Part shown: piece by piece, positions 1-8,742 of the stretch
Numbering within the stretch: position 1 is the first letter of the stretch
How the letters are laid out: each line of letters begins with the position of its first letter
DNA from: an uncultured Clostridium sp.
GTDB taxonomy: Bacteria; Bacillota; Clostridia; TANB77; CAG-508
Assembly (NCBI GenBank): GCA_947571975.1
Contig: CANPAC010000008.1
Span: 1 to 32,394, forward strand
Direction of reading: 5' to 3'
Length of the DNA: 32,394 nucleotides
Translations under genes and position numbers: made by a program
The notes under the pieces: generated by a model
Told to the model about the DNA's origin: nothing
The model's input: only the letters and a program-made list of their open reading frames with translations
Databases searched by the model: none

Positions 1-1
1 A

Positions 2-38
2 TAATGGCTAAAGTGTGCCTGTCCCAACTTAGCCATTA
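2..38. repeat. REP-like hairpin with 10-bp perfect stem
   Basis: TAATGGCTAA at 2-11 pairs perfectly with TTAGCCATTA at 29-38 around a 17-nt loop. The loop holds GTGTGCCTGTCCC, which is GC-rich against an AT-rich background. I recall similar GGGACAGGC-type words in palindromic repeats linked to RAYT (REP-associated) transposases of Firmicutes, but this is memory and not a search. It has no U-tract on either strand, so it is a poor terminator. It may be the edge of an element lying left of the window. Confidence 0.4.
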
Positions 39-103
39 ACATAAAATCAAGAGTTGTATATTTAAGAATAAAGTATATTTTTTTTGCACAAACTAAATTT
101 ATT

Positions 104-739
104 ATGAATCAGATTTTAAATACAAATTTAAATGCAAATAATAATAAAACAAATAGAAAGAAAAATTGGTTTAAAATCCAATTTAGTTTTTCTATTGTTT
201 TTACTATTATGTTCATAATTTGCGGAAGTTATTATTTATATTATTTAGGTAAAAAAGAAAAATTCTCAAATAATTTAATTGCTAACTATAATATTTATAG
301 ATTATATAGTTCTTCTAATAATACTACCTACGAAGAAAACTCTAATGGCATATTTGGAATTATAGAAATACCTAAAATCAATTTATATTATCCTGTCTTT
401 TCTTCTCTAACAGAAGATTTGCTAAAAGTCTCTCCTTGTAAATTTTATGGTGAGAATCCTAAGTTAAATGGAAATATTTGTATTGCAGGCCATAATTATG
501 ATAATTCTTTATTTTTTAGCAAAATTTCTACTTTGTCTACAAATGATGAAATATTTATTTTTGATAATAATAGTATTAAATATATCTATAGTATTTATAG
601 TATCTATGAGGTAGCAGAAACTGACCTTTCCCCTATTTTAAATTATGAAGAAAACGAAAAAACTTTGACCCTTGTTACATGTAACAATTTTACTTCTAAT
701 AGAATTATTGTAAGGGCAAAACAAAAGCAAACGACATAA
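104..739 (+). CDS. Sortase (class A/D-like, membrane anchored)
   Basis: This is a cysteine transpeptidase that joins LPXTG-type surface proteins to the cell envelope. Residues 27-49 form one membrane anchor after a Lys/Asn-rich cytoplasmic start. The sortase barrel begins at about residue 83 with IPKINLYYPVF. The catalytic triad is visible: His130 in AGHNYDNS, Cys193 in TLVTC, and Arg200 seven residues later. At 211 aa the length is normal. The exact class is not certain; a single anchor and TLxTC fit class A or D. The ATG has no clear Shine-Dalgarno, so translation may be weak or the start may be slightly different. The next gene, convergent and 40 bp away, encodes a small LPKTG protein, which is the likely substrate. 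Confidence 0.88.
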   Translation: MNQILNTNLNANNNKTNRKKNWFKIQFSFSIVFTIMFIICGSYYLYYLGKKEKFSNNLIANYNIYRLYSSSNNTTYEENSNGIFGIIEIPKINLYYPVFSSLTEDLLKVSPCKFYGENPKLNGNICIAGHNYDNSLFFSKISTLSTNDEIFIFDNNSIKYIYSIYSIYEVAETDLSPILNYEENEKTLTLVTCNNFTSNRIIVRAKQKQTT

Positions 740-754
740 GCTTCTATCGTTTGC
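727..754 (-). terminator. Terminator of the LPXTG gene, overlapping the sortase end
   Basis: GCAAACGA (727-734) pairs with TCGTTTGC (747-754), a perfect 8-bp stem with a 12-nt loop. Read on the minus strand it is followed by TTTTGTTTTG, so it best serves the minus-strand LPXTG gene. The left arm lies inside the last codons of the sortase gene. Confidence 0.65.
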
Positions 755-778
755 CATTAGTTTATTCTAATCAATTTA

Positions 779-1120
779 TTATATATTTCTATAATCTTTA
801 ATTTTTTTATAAGCATAAACTGCTGAAATTCCAAATACTACTACTAACATAGCTACTGGTATAGAACTTGCTACACCTGTTTTTGGTAAATTTGTATTAT
901 TGTAAATACTTGTGTTGTTTACTTTGTTTGAATTAGTGTTTGTATTATTAGTATTTGTATTATTTGTATTTGTATTATTAGCAGCTGTGTTACTACCATC
1001 TAATGTTAATTGAGTAAATCCATTTGTATTATCTGCTGCAAATACGTTGGTACTAAATATCATTACCATTACACTAATTATTAAAATTGAAACTACTTTG
1101 ACCAAATTTGATTTTTTCAT
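779..1120 (-). CDS. Small LPKTG cell-wall-anchored protein with Asn/Thr repeats
   Basis: The product is a secreted 113-aa protein with a full sortase-sorting architecture. It has an N-terminal signal peptide (KK, then a hydrophobic stretch, then VFAADN as the likely cleavage site). A low-complexity Asn/Thr linker with repeated NTNTN units follows. Near the C-terminus come LPKTG, about 20 hydrophobic residues and a basic tail KKIKDYRNI. I chose the ATG at 1120 because AAAGGAGAG lies just upstream; an ATG nine codons earlier has no such site. There is no recognisable functional domain, so it may be a spacer or coat-like surface peptide. The convergent sortase next door is the likely anchoring enzyme. 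The repeat tract could vary in length between strains by slippage. Confidence 0.85.
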   Translation of the reverse strand: MKKSNLVKVVSILIISVMVMIFSTNVFAADNTNGFTQLTLDGSNTAANNTNTNNTNTNNTNTNSNKVNNTSIYNNTNLPKTGVASSIPVAMLVVVFGISAVYAYKKIKDYRNI

Positions 1121-1177
1121 TTTTGACTCTCCTTTTCTTTTATACATTTTTTATTAGTATTCTTTTAATCGCCTCTA

Positions 1178-1206
1178 ATTATACCTCTTTTTATGTATAA
1201 TTTGAA
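1178..1206 (-). promoter_or_regulatory. Sigma-A-type promoter, proximal, for the LPXTG gene
   Basis: On the minus strand TTCAAA (1201-1206), a 17-nt spacer and TATAAT (1178-1183) lie about 60 bp before the start codon. The -10 is perfect; the -35 is moderate. Confidence 0.5.
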
Positions 1207-1256
1207 TGACATTTACAAAAAACATATAAATACTAATATCTTTCGTTTACATCCTT

Positions 1257-1285
1257 ATTGTATACTCAAAAATTATATAAGTCAA
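1257..1285 (-). promoter_or_regulatory. Second upstream sigma-A-type promoter
   Basis: TTGACT (minus, 1280-1285), 17-nt spacer, TACAAT (1257-1262). It gives the LPXTG gene two tandem candidate promoters within the 217-bp gap between its start and ychF. Nothing else is recognisable in that gap. Confidence 0.5.
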
Positions 1286-1337
1286 TACTTTTTTTCGATT
1301 TTTAGTTTACATTTACATTACAAGAATATTACATTTT

Positions 1338-2429
1338 TTACACATTAAATTTAAATAATACAATGTCACCATCTTGCATTACATATTCTTTTCCTTCAGA
1401 ACGCACTAATCCCTTTTCTTTTGCATTAATCATAGAGCCTTCTTTTATCAAATCATTATAAGAGACGACTTCAGCTTTAATAAAACCTCTTTCAATGTCA
1501 GAATGAATTTTTCCTGCAGCCTGTGGTGCTTTTGTTCCTTTTTTAATTGTCCATGCTCTTACTTCTGGTTCTCCTGCTGTCAAAAAGGACATCAAACCTA
1601 ATAAATCATAACTTTTCTTAATTACTTTGTCCAATCCAGATTCTTCTAATCCTAATGCTTCTAGCATCTCTTGCTTATCATTATCTTCCATTCCAGATAA
1701 TTCTTCTTCGATTTTAACACATAATGGTATTACCTCTGCTTTTTCCTTAGCAGCATATTCTTTTACTTTTTTTACTAATTCGTCATTTTCTGCATTTTCT
1801 AATTGTTCTTCTGATATATTTGCAATATATAAAATTGGTTTAGTTGTAAGCAAAAACATTTCTTTTACCATTTCTTGCTCTTCTTCTATATAATCAATTG
1901 CTCTTGCTGAAATTCCATTTTCTAAATTTTCTTTTATTTTCTCTAGTAAATCAATTTCTTGTTGATATTTTTTATCAGCTTTTAAATTTTTTCTTGCTTT
2001 ATCTAATCTTTTATTAACTGTTTCAATATCAGCAAAAATTAATTCTAAATTAATTGTTTCAATATCTCTTACAGGGTCAACATTTCCATCAACATGAACT
2101 ACATTAGAGTCTTCAAAACATCTTACTACTTCACATATACTATCTGTTTCACGAATATGTGATAAGAATTTATTTCCTAATCCTTCTCCTTTACTTGCTC
2201 CTTTTACAAGCCCTGCAATATCTACAAATTCAATAATAGCATGTGTAGTTTTTTGAGGATTATACATTTTAGTTAACTTGTCTAATCTTTCATCTGGAAC
2301 ACCAACAACTCCTACATTTGGTTCTATTGTACAAAATGGATAATTTGCACACTCTGCACCAGCTTTTGTAATACTATTAAACATTGTACTCTTCCCTACA
2401 TTTGGTAATCCTACAATTCCTATTTTCAT
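1338..2429 (-). CDS. ychF: Redox-regulated ribosome-binding ATPase YchF (Obg family)
   Basis: YchF is a universally conserved Obg-family P-loop protein that binds ribosomes and prefers ATP over GTP. At 363 aa it has the usual length. The P-loop GLPNVGKS is at residues 7-14, followed by the switch region NYPFCTIEPN. The G3 motif DIAGLVKGASKGEGLG is present. The usual NKxD motif is replaced by NISEE, as expected for this family. A C-terminal TGS domain ends in the typical EGKEYVMQDGDIVLFKFNV. A GGAG site precedes the ATG. It sits 30 bp downstream of thrS in the same direction, so both are probably transcribed from the T-box-controlled thrS promoter. No terminator is evident between them. Confidence 0.97.
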   Translation of the reverse strand: MKIGIVGLPNVGKSTMFNSITKAGAECANYPFCTIEPNVGVVGVPDERLDKLTKMYNPQKTTHAIIEFVDIAGLVKGASKGEGLGNKFLSHIRETDSICEVVRCFEDSNVVHVDGNVDPVRDIETINLELIFADIETVNKRLDKARKNLKADKKYQQEIDLLEKIKENLENGISARAIDYIEEEQEMVKEMFLLTTKPILYIANISEEQLENAENDELVKKVKEYAAKEKAEVIPLCVKIEEELSGMEDNDKQEMLEALGLEESGLDKVIKKSYDLLGLMSFLTAGEPEVRAWTIKKGTKAPQAAGKIHSDIERGFIKAEVVSYNDLIKEGSMINAKEKGLVRSEGKEYVMQDGDIVLFKFNV

Positions 2430-2459
2430 CTTTACACCATCTCCTTCTTCTCTAAAAGT

Positions 2460-4391
2460 CTAGTAATTTACTTTATTTTCTACCTCTTTTAGTATTTTTG
2501 CCTCAAAATCATTTATATTCATTATTCCAATGTCTCCCTCTGCTCTTGAACGAATAGCTACACTATTTGATTCTACTTCTTTATCCCCAATTACTAGCAT
2601 GTATGGTACTTTTTCAAGTTGGGCTTCTCTAATTTTATAACCTATTTTTTCATTTCTATCGTCTAGCACTACGCGAATTCCTTTTCTAAATAATTGATTT
2701 TTGACTTGTTTTGCATACTCATGTTGATTATCTGTAATTGGTAATATTTTTACTTGTGTTGGCGCAAGCCAAGCTGGAAATGCTCCTTTATATTCTTCAA
2801 TTAAGAAAGATAAGAAACGGTCAAAAGTTCCTAAAATTGCTCTATGTATAACAACTGGTCTATGTGCTTGACCATCTTCTCCAATGTATTCAAGTTCAAA
2901 TCTTTGTGGCAATAAGAAGTCTAGTTGACAAGTTGAAATAGTAACATCATGTCCAATTGCTGTTTTTATTTGAACATCTAATTTTGGTCCATAGAAAGCT
3001 GCTTCTCCTGTTGCTTCATAAAAATTAATTCCTAGTTCTGTTAAAATTTCTCTTAATTGGCTTTCTGCTGTCTCCCACATTTCATCATCATCAAAATATT
3101 TTTCTTTATCGTTTTTATCTCTTAAAGATAAACGGAATGTATAATTATCAAATCCAAAATCTTCATACACTGATAAAATTAGCTTTACCACTTCTCCAAA
3201 TACAGATTTTATTTGTTCTGGTGTTACAAAAATATGGGCATCATTTTGACACATCTCGCGAACTCTTTCTAGTCCGCAAACACTACCACTTGACTCATAC
3301 CTAAAATCGTGTGCTAATTCACCTATTCTAATTGGTAAATCACGATAAGAATGTAATTTGTTTTTATAAATTAACATATGATGTGGGCAGTTCATTGGTC
3401 TTAAAACAATTTCTTCATTTTCCATTTTCATAACTGGAAACATGTCATCTTTATAATGATCCCAATGACCACTTGTTTTATATAAATCGACATTAGCAAG
3501 CGATGGTGTATAAACATGTTTATAATCCAACTCTATTTCTTTATCTGCAATATATCTTTCTAAAATTCTCCTAATTGTTGCTCCATTTGGCAAGTACATT
3601 GGAAGCCCAGAGCCAACCAATTCATGTGTCATAAATAATTCTTGTTCTTTTCCTATTTTTCTATGGTCTCTTTGTCTTGCTTCTTCTAATAAATCTAAAT
3701 GTTCTTGTAACATACTTGCTTTAGGAAAAGAAATAGCATAAATTCTTTGTAACATTTTATTCTTTTCGCTACCTCTCCAATAAGCTCCTGATGAAGATAA
3801 TATTTTAACTGTTTTTATTTTTCCTGTGGTTTCTAAATGAGGTCCTGCACATAAATCTGTAAAATCACCTTGTTTGTAAAAACTGATTTCTTCTCCTTCT
3901 GGTAAATCTTCGATTAATTCTTTCTTATAAGGCTCATTTTTCATTAATTCAAGTGCTTCATTTCTTGGTAAAGAAAATCTTTCTATCAATAAATCTTCTT
4001 TAATAATTTTTTTCATTTCATCTTCAATATTTGCTTTATCTTCATCTGTAAAAGGTTTTTCTACATCAAAATCATAGTAGAAACCTTCATCAATAGCAGG
4101 TCCTATTGCAATTTTAGCATTTGGAAATAATCTTTTTACAGCTTGTGCCATAATATGTGAAGTTGTATGCCAATAAGCTTTCTTTCCTTCTATATCATCT
4201 TCTTTGAAAGTATGGATAACTAAATTACAATCTTGTTGCAATTTATATCTTAAATCTTTTATTTCTCCATTTACTTCCCCACATGTAGCATTTCTTGCTA
4301 ATCCTTCACTAATTTGTTTTGCTACTTCTAAAATTGAACTTTCCTCTGGTACTTCTAAAATTGAACCATCCTTTAAACATACCTTAATCAT
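2460..4391 (-). CDS. thrS: Threonine--tRNA ligase
   Basis: This class II synthetase charges tRNA-Thr with threonine, with editing of mischarged serine. The 643-aa length matches bacterial ThrRS. In order there are an N-terminal TGS domain (1-61), the editing domain with HTTSH (His75, His79) and the CAGPH segment, and the catalytic core with RPMNCPHHM carrying the zinc-binding Cys and with conserved class II elements including RFELEYIGEDG. A C-terminal anticodon-binding domain (about 540-643, KILPI to the end) completes it. The ATG at 4391 is preceded by AAAGGGAGG. Upstream lies a threonine T-box with its own promoter, so expression should rise when tRNA-Thr is uncharged. ychF follows 30 bp downstream. 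Confidence 0.98.
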   Translation of the reverse strand: MIKVCLKDGSILEVPEESSILEVAKQISEGLARNATCGEVNGEIKDLRYKLQQDCNLVIHTFKEDDIEGKKAYWHTTSHIMAQAVKRLFPNAKIAIGPAIDEGFYYDFDVEKPFTDEDKANIEDEMKKIIKEDLLIERFSLPRNEALELMKNEPYKKELIEDLPEGEEISFYKQGDFTDLCAGPHLETTGKIKTVKILSSSGAYWRGSEKNKMLQRIYAISFPKASMLQEHLDLLEEARQRDHRKIGKEQELFMTHELVGSGLPMYLPNGATIRRILERYIADKEIELDYKHVYTPSLANVDLYKTSGHWDHYKDDMFPVMKMENEEIVLRPMNCPHHMLIYKNKLHSYRDLPIRIGELAHDFRYESSGSVCGLERVREMCQNDAHIFVTPEQIKSVFGEVVKLILSVYEDFGFDNYTFRLSLRDKNDKEKYFDDDEMWETAESQLREILTELGINFYEATGEAAFYGPKLDVQIKTAIGHDVTISTCQLDFLLPQRFELEYIGEDGQAHRPVVIHRAILGTFDRFLSFLIEEYKGAFPAWLAPTQVKILPITDNQHEYAKQVKNQLFRKGIRVVLDDRNEKIGYKIREAQLEKVPYMLVIGDKEVESNSVAIRSRAEGDIGIMNINDFEAKILKEVENKVNY

Positions 4392-4505
4392 AATAAATTC
4401 CTCCCTTTTTAATTGATTATACTAACTAAAAAACCGAAACTAAGATTTTCGCCATAATTATCTTCTATGGAAAGTTATCATACCATGATAATTTTCCTAG
4501 AATAT

Positions 4506-4544
4506 AAAAAACACTCAATGGATAATAAACTATCCATAGGAGTG
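4506..4544 (-). terminator. T-box regulated terminator
   Basis: CACTCAATGGATA (4512-4524) pairs with TATCCATAGGAGTG (4531-4544), with a T6 run on the minus strand at 4506-4511. It competes with the T-box antiterminator. Another hairpin (TTATCAT/ATGATAA, about 4476-4492) lies between it and thrS. Confidence 0.9.
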
Positions 4545-4745
4545 CTCTATTTACACGGTTCCATCCTAAATTTAACTTAATTTTATTAGAATATAACGGT
4601 TCTTTTCCGCCTAGTTTATTCACCAGGAACTTTGAAGAGGTAGTTTTCGTGATAGTTTTACTTTAAATTAGTTTTCAGCCTATGACTAATTCTCTCTTAT
4701 TAAGATATAACATATCCTACTTTTCTCTTACTCGTTTTTAGCTTA
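4506..4745 (-). promoter_or_regulatory. Threonine T-box leader of thrS
   Basis: On the minus strand the conserved T-box AGGATGGAACCGTG lies at about 4555-4568, followed by a terminator. Stem I elements upstream include AAGAGAGAATTAG and GGCTGAAAACTAA. The loop ACTACC (about 4640) offers a Thr specifier codon, ACU or ACC. Antitermination pairs TAGGA of the T-box with TCCTA at the 5' side of the terminator. The bulge reads UGGA, which predicts a tRNA discriminator base U. This is a standard class: uncharged tRNA-Thr stabilises the antiterminator and allows thrS-ychF transcription. The exact 5' edge is estimated. Confidence 0.92.
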
Positions 4746-4762
4746 ATTTACTTAACAATTCA

Positions 4763-4791
4763 ATTTTAAAATATTTTTTAAAAAAAGTCAA
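4763..4791 (-). promoter_or_regulatory. thrS promoter
   Basis: TTGACT (minus, 4786-4791), exact 17-nt spacer, TAAAAT (4763-4768), directly before the start of T-box stem I. It is divergent from the tRNA promoter. Confidence 0.75.
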
Positions 4792-4800
4792 TAGAAATTA

Positions 4801-4829
4801 TTTACTTTTTTTTTATGATGTTATATAAT
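4801..4829 (+). promoter_or_regulatory. tRNA-Thr promoter
   Basis: TTTACT (4801-4806), 17-nt spacer, perfect TATAAT (4824-4829), about 40 bp before the mature tRNA 5' end. Confidence 0.75.
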
Positions 4830-4868
4830 AAACAAGTATTTTGAAAAGAAACGTCCCTACTTTCACAT

Positions 4869-4944
4869 GCTTCCATAGCTCAGTTGGTAGAGTGCAGCCT
4901 TGGTAAGGCTGAGGTCACGGGTTCAATTCCCGTTGGAAGCCCCA
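4869..4944 (+). tRNA. tRNA-Thr (anticodon GGT)
   Basis: A complete cloverleaf with encoded CCA. The acceptor GCTTCCA pairs with TGGAAGC. The D arm carries AGTTGGTAGA. The anticodon stem CAGCC/GGCTG closes loop TTGGTAA with anticodon GGT at 4902-4904. The T arm is ACGGG-TTCAATT-CCCGT. The discriminator is C (4941), followed by CCA at 4942-4944. It reads ACC and ACU and is a likely ligand of the T-box next door. The discriminator C does not match the U predicted from the T-box bulge. Confidence 0.97.
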
Positions 4945-4999
4945 TGAAACTAATTTAATCAAATTTTAATTTAGTATATAAAAACTAAATTTTTGAAAC

Positions 5000-5040
5000 A
5001 AAAAACTGCTTGTTAGCTTTTTAGCAACAAGCAGTTTTTT
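5000..5040. terminator. Bidirectional terminator between tRNA-Thr and sigH
   Basis: ACTGCTTGTT (5005-5014) pairs with AACAAGCAGT (5026-5035), extended inward by GCT/AGC. It is flanked by A-run and T-run, so it works for the plus-strand tRNA and the minus-strand sigma gene. Confidence 0.9.
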
Positions 5041-5055
5041 TGTTTTATATTTTAT

Positions 5056-5706
5056 TTATTCTGTCTCATTAAACATATTTTTAATAGCCTTTTTTCTGAT
5101 TCTTTGTATTGCATTATCTACTGATTTTACAGGAGAATCTAATTTTTGAGCAATAGTTATATAGCTTTCTCCCTTAATAAATCTATCTAATACCTGCTTT
5201 TCAAACTTACTTAAGTGTTGATTAACAGCATTTTCTACTTCTTTATAATATTCTTCTTTCATAATAGTTTCTAATGGATCTTCTACAGTTTTACTGTCAA
5301 AAGTATCAATTAATTCGACACTATCTTCTTCATTATTATCATATGCTGCTGTATTTAATGACAAATATGAATTTAATGGCATATGCTTTTTCCTATTAGA
5401 GCTCTTTATTGCTGTTATTAGCTGTCTTTCTATACAAATATTAGCAAATGATTTGAAGGTATTTTGCTTTTCTTGGTTAAAATTCTTTATTGCTTTAAAT
5501 AATCCTATCATTCCTTCTTGTACAATATCTTCTTTTTCTGCTCCAATCATAAAATATTTGCCTACTTTGACATTGACTAAATTTTTATATTTTTCTAATA
5601 AATAGGATAAAGCCTTTTCGTCTCCTTCTTTTATTTGCTCTACAACTTGCTCATCTGTTAAATTTTGATATTGATTAGTTGTGTAATATACATTTTTATT
5701 TTGCAT
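5056..5706 (-). CDS. sigH: RNA polymerase sigma factor SigH (sigma-30 family)
   Basis: A 216-aa sigma-70 family factor. In endospore formers SigH drives early stationary-phase and sporulation-entry genes, including spo0A. The region 2 core reads GAEKEDIVQEGMIGLFKAI, followed by SFANICIERQLITAIK and KKHMPLNSYLSLN, very close to the SigH signature. Region 4 (about residues 165-210) has the helix-turn-helix ESYITIAQKLDSPVKSVDNA. The ATG at 5706 has a strong GGAGGAG site. The gene shares a terminator with tRNA-Thr, and the GH18 gene lies upstream in the same direction across about 100 bp. The symbol rests on motif similarity; a close paralogue is possible. Confidence 0.85.
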   Translation of the reverse strand: MQNKNVYYTTNQYQNLTDEQVVEQIKEGDEKALSYLLEKYKNLVNVKVGKYFMIGAEKEDIVQEGMIGLFKAIKNFNQEKQNTFKSFANICIERQLITAIKSSNRKKHMPLNSYLSLNTAAYDNNEEDSVELIDTFDSKTVEDPLETIMKEEYYKEVENAVNQHLSKFEKQVLDRFIKGESYITIAQKLDSPVKSVDNAIQRIRKKAIKNMFNETE

Positions 5707-5807
5707 ATGTGTCTTGTCTCCTCCAAAATGTGCTTTTTTACCATTATATATGTCAATTTTTGCATTGTCAAGCAGTTTTTTTGCTTTTTTGCAATTATTC
5801 TTATAAT

Positions 5808-7542
5808 CTATAATTTTAACTCATTCTTTATAAATTCCCAAATATCATCAGTTTCCATTCCCTTTTGCCAAGAGCCGATTCCAGCTAGATTATTTTCTGT
5901 AATTAATGAAATTTTATGTTTTAAAGAATCTTTATCTTCTAGCCAAACTTGTTTTTTATTGTTATTTTCTGTATATTCCACATAGTTTTGTTTCAAATTG
6001 TCATCCCATTTTCTTTCTATTCCTTCTGGTAATACTTTATCTACATTTTTCATAGTTAATGTATTGCTTGATGTTTTACCTTCTTTGTCTGTTGTCCAAA
6101 CTCTTGTATAAAATGGAACTGCTAAGATAATCTTATCAGGTTCTATTGCTTCTGTTTGCAAAAATTTATTTAAACTTAATTTAACCCAATCATATCCTGC
6201 CGTTGTACCTGGTTTTGTACTAGATACACCATATTGATCATATGCCATAAACACAATATAATCTGCTACATGTCCTATTACATTTCTGTCAAAACATAAT
6301 GACCAGGTTTCTCCTCCATCTGGTGCAGTCACATCAACAGAAATAACTAATCCCATCTCTTTTAGTCTAGGGGTTAATTCTATAATAAATCTTGAAAACA
6401 TATCTTTATCTTCTTTTTTCATATTTTCAAAATCAATATTAATTCCATCTAATTTATATTTAACACATGCATTTACTACATTTTCTATTAACTGCTGTCT
6501 TTTTTCATAACTATTCATAATTCCAGAGGTGACTGATAATCCTCCATTTGTAGCAGCTTCTGCATTAGAAAACATTGGCCATATCTTGTATCCATTTGAA
6601 TGCGCCCACTCAATATAAGCTTGTCCTTTATTACCTATATTTTCTTTAAAATTCCCCTTATCATCTAAGTAGAAAAATGCTGGTGATACTACATTAATTC
6701 CTTCTATTGTTGTTCCCTTTCTATCAGGAGCAGAAGCATATTTAGAATAATAATCCCAAGTCAAGTTTACTTTTCCATCTATCTGCTTTTCTGTTTCCAT
6801 CTTTTCGCGAACTATATATTCATTTTCTAATTTATCTGCTTTTACATATCCAATCTTTCCATTTTCTGTTCTAACTTTTGCATATTTTTTATCAGAAGAT
6901 ACAACAATAACACTGTCTCCTTTTTTTATTCTATCTACAGTCTTAGCTACTATATTAGTATTTGCTTTTACTGGTAAATTTGAAGATACAATTGCTCTTT
7001 TTTGTTCTCTATCTAAAGAATCTATTGTAATTACATTAGAATTTTCTATATTTTGAATCTCTATATCATATACATCTAACATTTCCGAAATTGGCAAATA
7101 TTCCTCATTTTCTCTTTTAATAGCATGAGCATATATATTTTTAGTTGAACCATTTATTGTTATTGAATTTTTTTCGAATCCGATAGCTGCTATTTTTTTA
7201 TCATATGTCGTTATAATTTGTTTAGTATCTTCTTCATCATAAATATATTTATCAAAAAAATTAGCCACATCCGATTTTGATAAATATATAATATTATTTT
7301 CAATTAATATATCATTTTTTAAATTTGCAGTAATATTATTGTTATTTATTACAAGATTTGTTTTTTTATTATCATCTAAAACAATGTAATCATTAATAAT
7401 TAGTCCAACAAATATTAATAAACTAATTCACATTACCCCAAATTATCTTCTAAATAAAAAATATTTTTATAATCCTTTTTTTCTTTTTTTCTATTTCTTC
7501 TCTTGCCATTCTTCTACCTTTTTTCTTTTTTATTTCTTCCAT
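5808..7542 (-). pseudogene. SH3b + GH18 family glycoside hydrolase, N-terminus disrupted
   Basis: The protein is a likely exported or membrane-anchored enzyme acting on peptidoglycan or chitin-like glycans, related to the spore-hydrolase branch of GH18. The intact frame reads from 7427 down to 5808. It has a hydrophobic segment (SLLIFVGLII), a copper-amine-oxidase-N-like region ending near LPISEMLDVYD, an SH3b domain (LPVKANTN to YVKADKLEN) and a GH18 barrel with the catalytic signature DGINIDFE. A good ribosome site, AAAAAGGAG, sits before an ATG at 7542 that opens a Lys-rich start (MEEIKKKKGRR, ending KIFFI). That frame hits TAG at 7450-7452, and the downstream frame is closed by TGA at 7428-7430. 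So about 25 bp separate two mismatched frames. Either an indel or insertion broke the anchor region, or the sequence has an error. A GTG at 7268 could start a version without the anchor, but no ribosome site supports it. Confidence 0.75.
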
Positions 7543-7673
7543 TTTGCACTCCTTTTTCTTTAATAAAATTAATTTATATAAATCTTTTTTACATATTGAA
7601 ATCTTTTTTACTACTATAACACAAAAAATTTCTTTATGGAATAAAATTCACAAAATTTTAACATTATTTTTAT

Positions 7674-7702
7674 TTGCAATCTAATTAAAATCATTGTATA
7701 AT
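7674..7702 (+). promoter_or_regulatory. Promoter of tsaC/sua5
   Basis: TTGCAA (7674-7679), 17-nt spacer, TATAAT (7697-7702), 25 bp before the start codon. The 170-bp gap 7543-7713 otherwise holds only AT-rich sequence. Confidence 0.7.
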
Positions 7703-7727
7703 AGTATTTACTAAAGTGGAGGTTTTT

Positions 7728-8741
7728 ATGAAAATTTTAAATGTAACAGAAAAGATAGATGAAAACAAATTAGAAGAAATTGCAAAAGAGATAAAAAATG
7801 GAAAACTATGCTTATTTCCTACTGAAACGGTTTATGGAATTGGAACTAATGGTTTAGATGAAAAGGCAGTTGAGAAAATTTATAAAGTAAAAAATAGAAA
7901 TAGAAATAATCCTATTAACTTGTTAGTAAGTGATTTTGCTATGATTGAAAAAATTACACAAAATATTTTGCCTCTTGAATATAAACTAATGGAAGCTTTT
8001 TTTCCTGGTCCTTTTACTATTATTTTGAACAAGAAAGATATTGTTCCAAATATTGTTGCTGCTAATTCTGATTTTGTTGGAATACGTATGCCCAATGGAA
8101 TTATTGCTAAAAAACTAGTGGAATTAGCTGGTGTTCCTATTGCTGCTCCTAGTGCTAATATTTCAGGATGTTTAAGTGGAACTAATTTGAATGATATTAT
8201 AGATGAATTTTCTGAATCTATTGATTTTGCAATTGATGGTGGTGAAAGTAAAATTGGAATGGAATCGACTATTGTTAGAGTTGTAAATAATGTTCCTCAT
8301 ATTTTAAGACCTGGTAGTATTACCCCAAAACAAATAATGGCTATTTCAAAAAAAGTTGTATTAGAAAAACCAAAAAATGATTTATTACCAAGTTCTAATT
8401 TGAAACACTATCAATTAAATATTCCTTCTTGTTTGATATATTATAAAGATAATCAAAAAATAGTAAATAAAATAGATGAAATAAGTAATAATTTTAAAAA
8501 TCCAGTTGTTATTTGTTGTACTGAAAACAGCCATTTTTATACCAACAAAAATGTGATGTCAATTGCTTCAAGAAATGATTTAGAAAATTATTCAAAAAAT
8601 CTTTTTTCTTATTTACGAAAAGCTGCTAGTCTTCATCCTGATATTATTTTAATAGAAGGTGTTGAAGAAGTAGAGCTAGGTATTGCTATTATGAACCGTT
8701 TAAAAAACATTTGTAATGAACTATATATTGAACAAAACTAA
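7728..8741 (+). CDS. ywlC: L-threonylcarbamoyladenylate synthase (Sua5/YwlC/TsaC)
   Basis: This enzyme makes threonylcarbamoyl-AMP from threonine, bicarbonate and ATP, the first step of t6A37 modification in ANN-decoding tRNAs. The 337-aa protein has the YrdC-type core (about residues 10-200) with FPTETVYGIGTN, the KxR nucleotide motif in KVKNRNRNNPINLL, and APSANISG followed by ESTIVRV. A C-terminal Sua5 domain (about 210-337) shows it is the long Sua5 type and not the short YrdC type. I chose the ATG at 7728 because GTGGAGG lies seven bases upstream; an in-frame GTG is part of that ribosome site. It stands alone between its own promoter and a terminator, convergent with the catalase remnant. 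ANN codons include Thr, so it fits beside tRNA-Thr, though this may be chance. Confidence 0.95.
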   Translation: MKILNVTEKIDENKLEEIAKEIKNGKLCLFPTETVYGIGTNGLDEKAVEKIYKVKNRNRNNPINLLVSDFAMIEKITQNILPLEYKLMEAFFPGPFTIILNKKDIVPNIVAANSDFVGIRMPNGIIAKKLVELAGVPIAAPSANISGCLSGTNLNDIIDEFSESIDFAIDGGESKIGMESTIVRVVNNVPHILRPGSITPKQIMAISKKVVLEKPKNDLLPSSNLKHYQLNIPSCLIYYKDNQKIVNKIDEISNNFKNPVVICCTENSHFYTNKNVMSIASRNDLENYSKNLFSYLRKAASLHPDIILIEGVEEVELGIAIMNRLKNICNELYIEQN

Positions 8742-8742
8742 A

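Noticed and set aside
4420..4455. A second terminator-like fold (CGAAA/TTTCG then GTTTTTT, minus strand) between the T-box terminator and thrS
   Set aside because: Only a 5-bp AT-rich stem so close to the start codon; more likely chance in AT-rich sequence.
7428..7452. Stop-codon recoding in the GH18 gene
   Set aside because: The two halves are in different frames, so reading through TAG alone would not join them.
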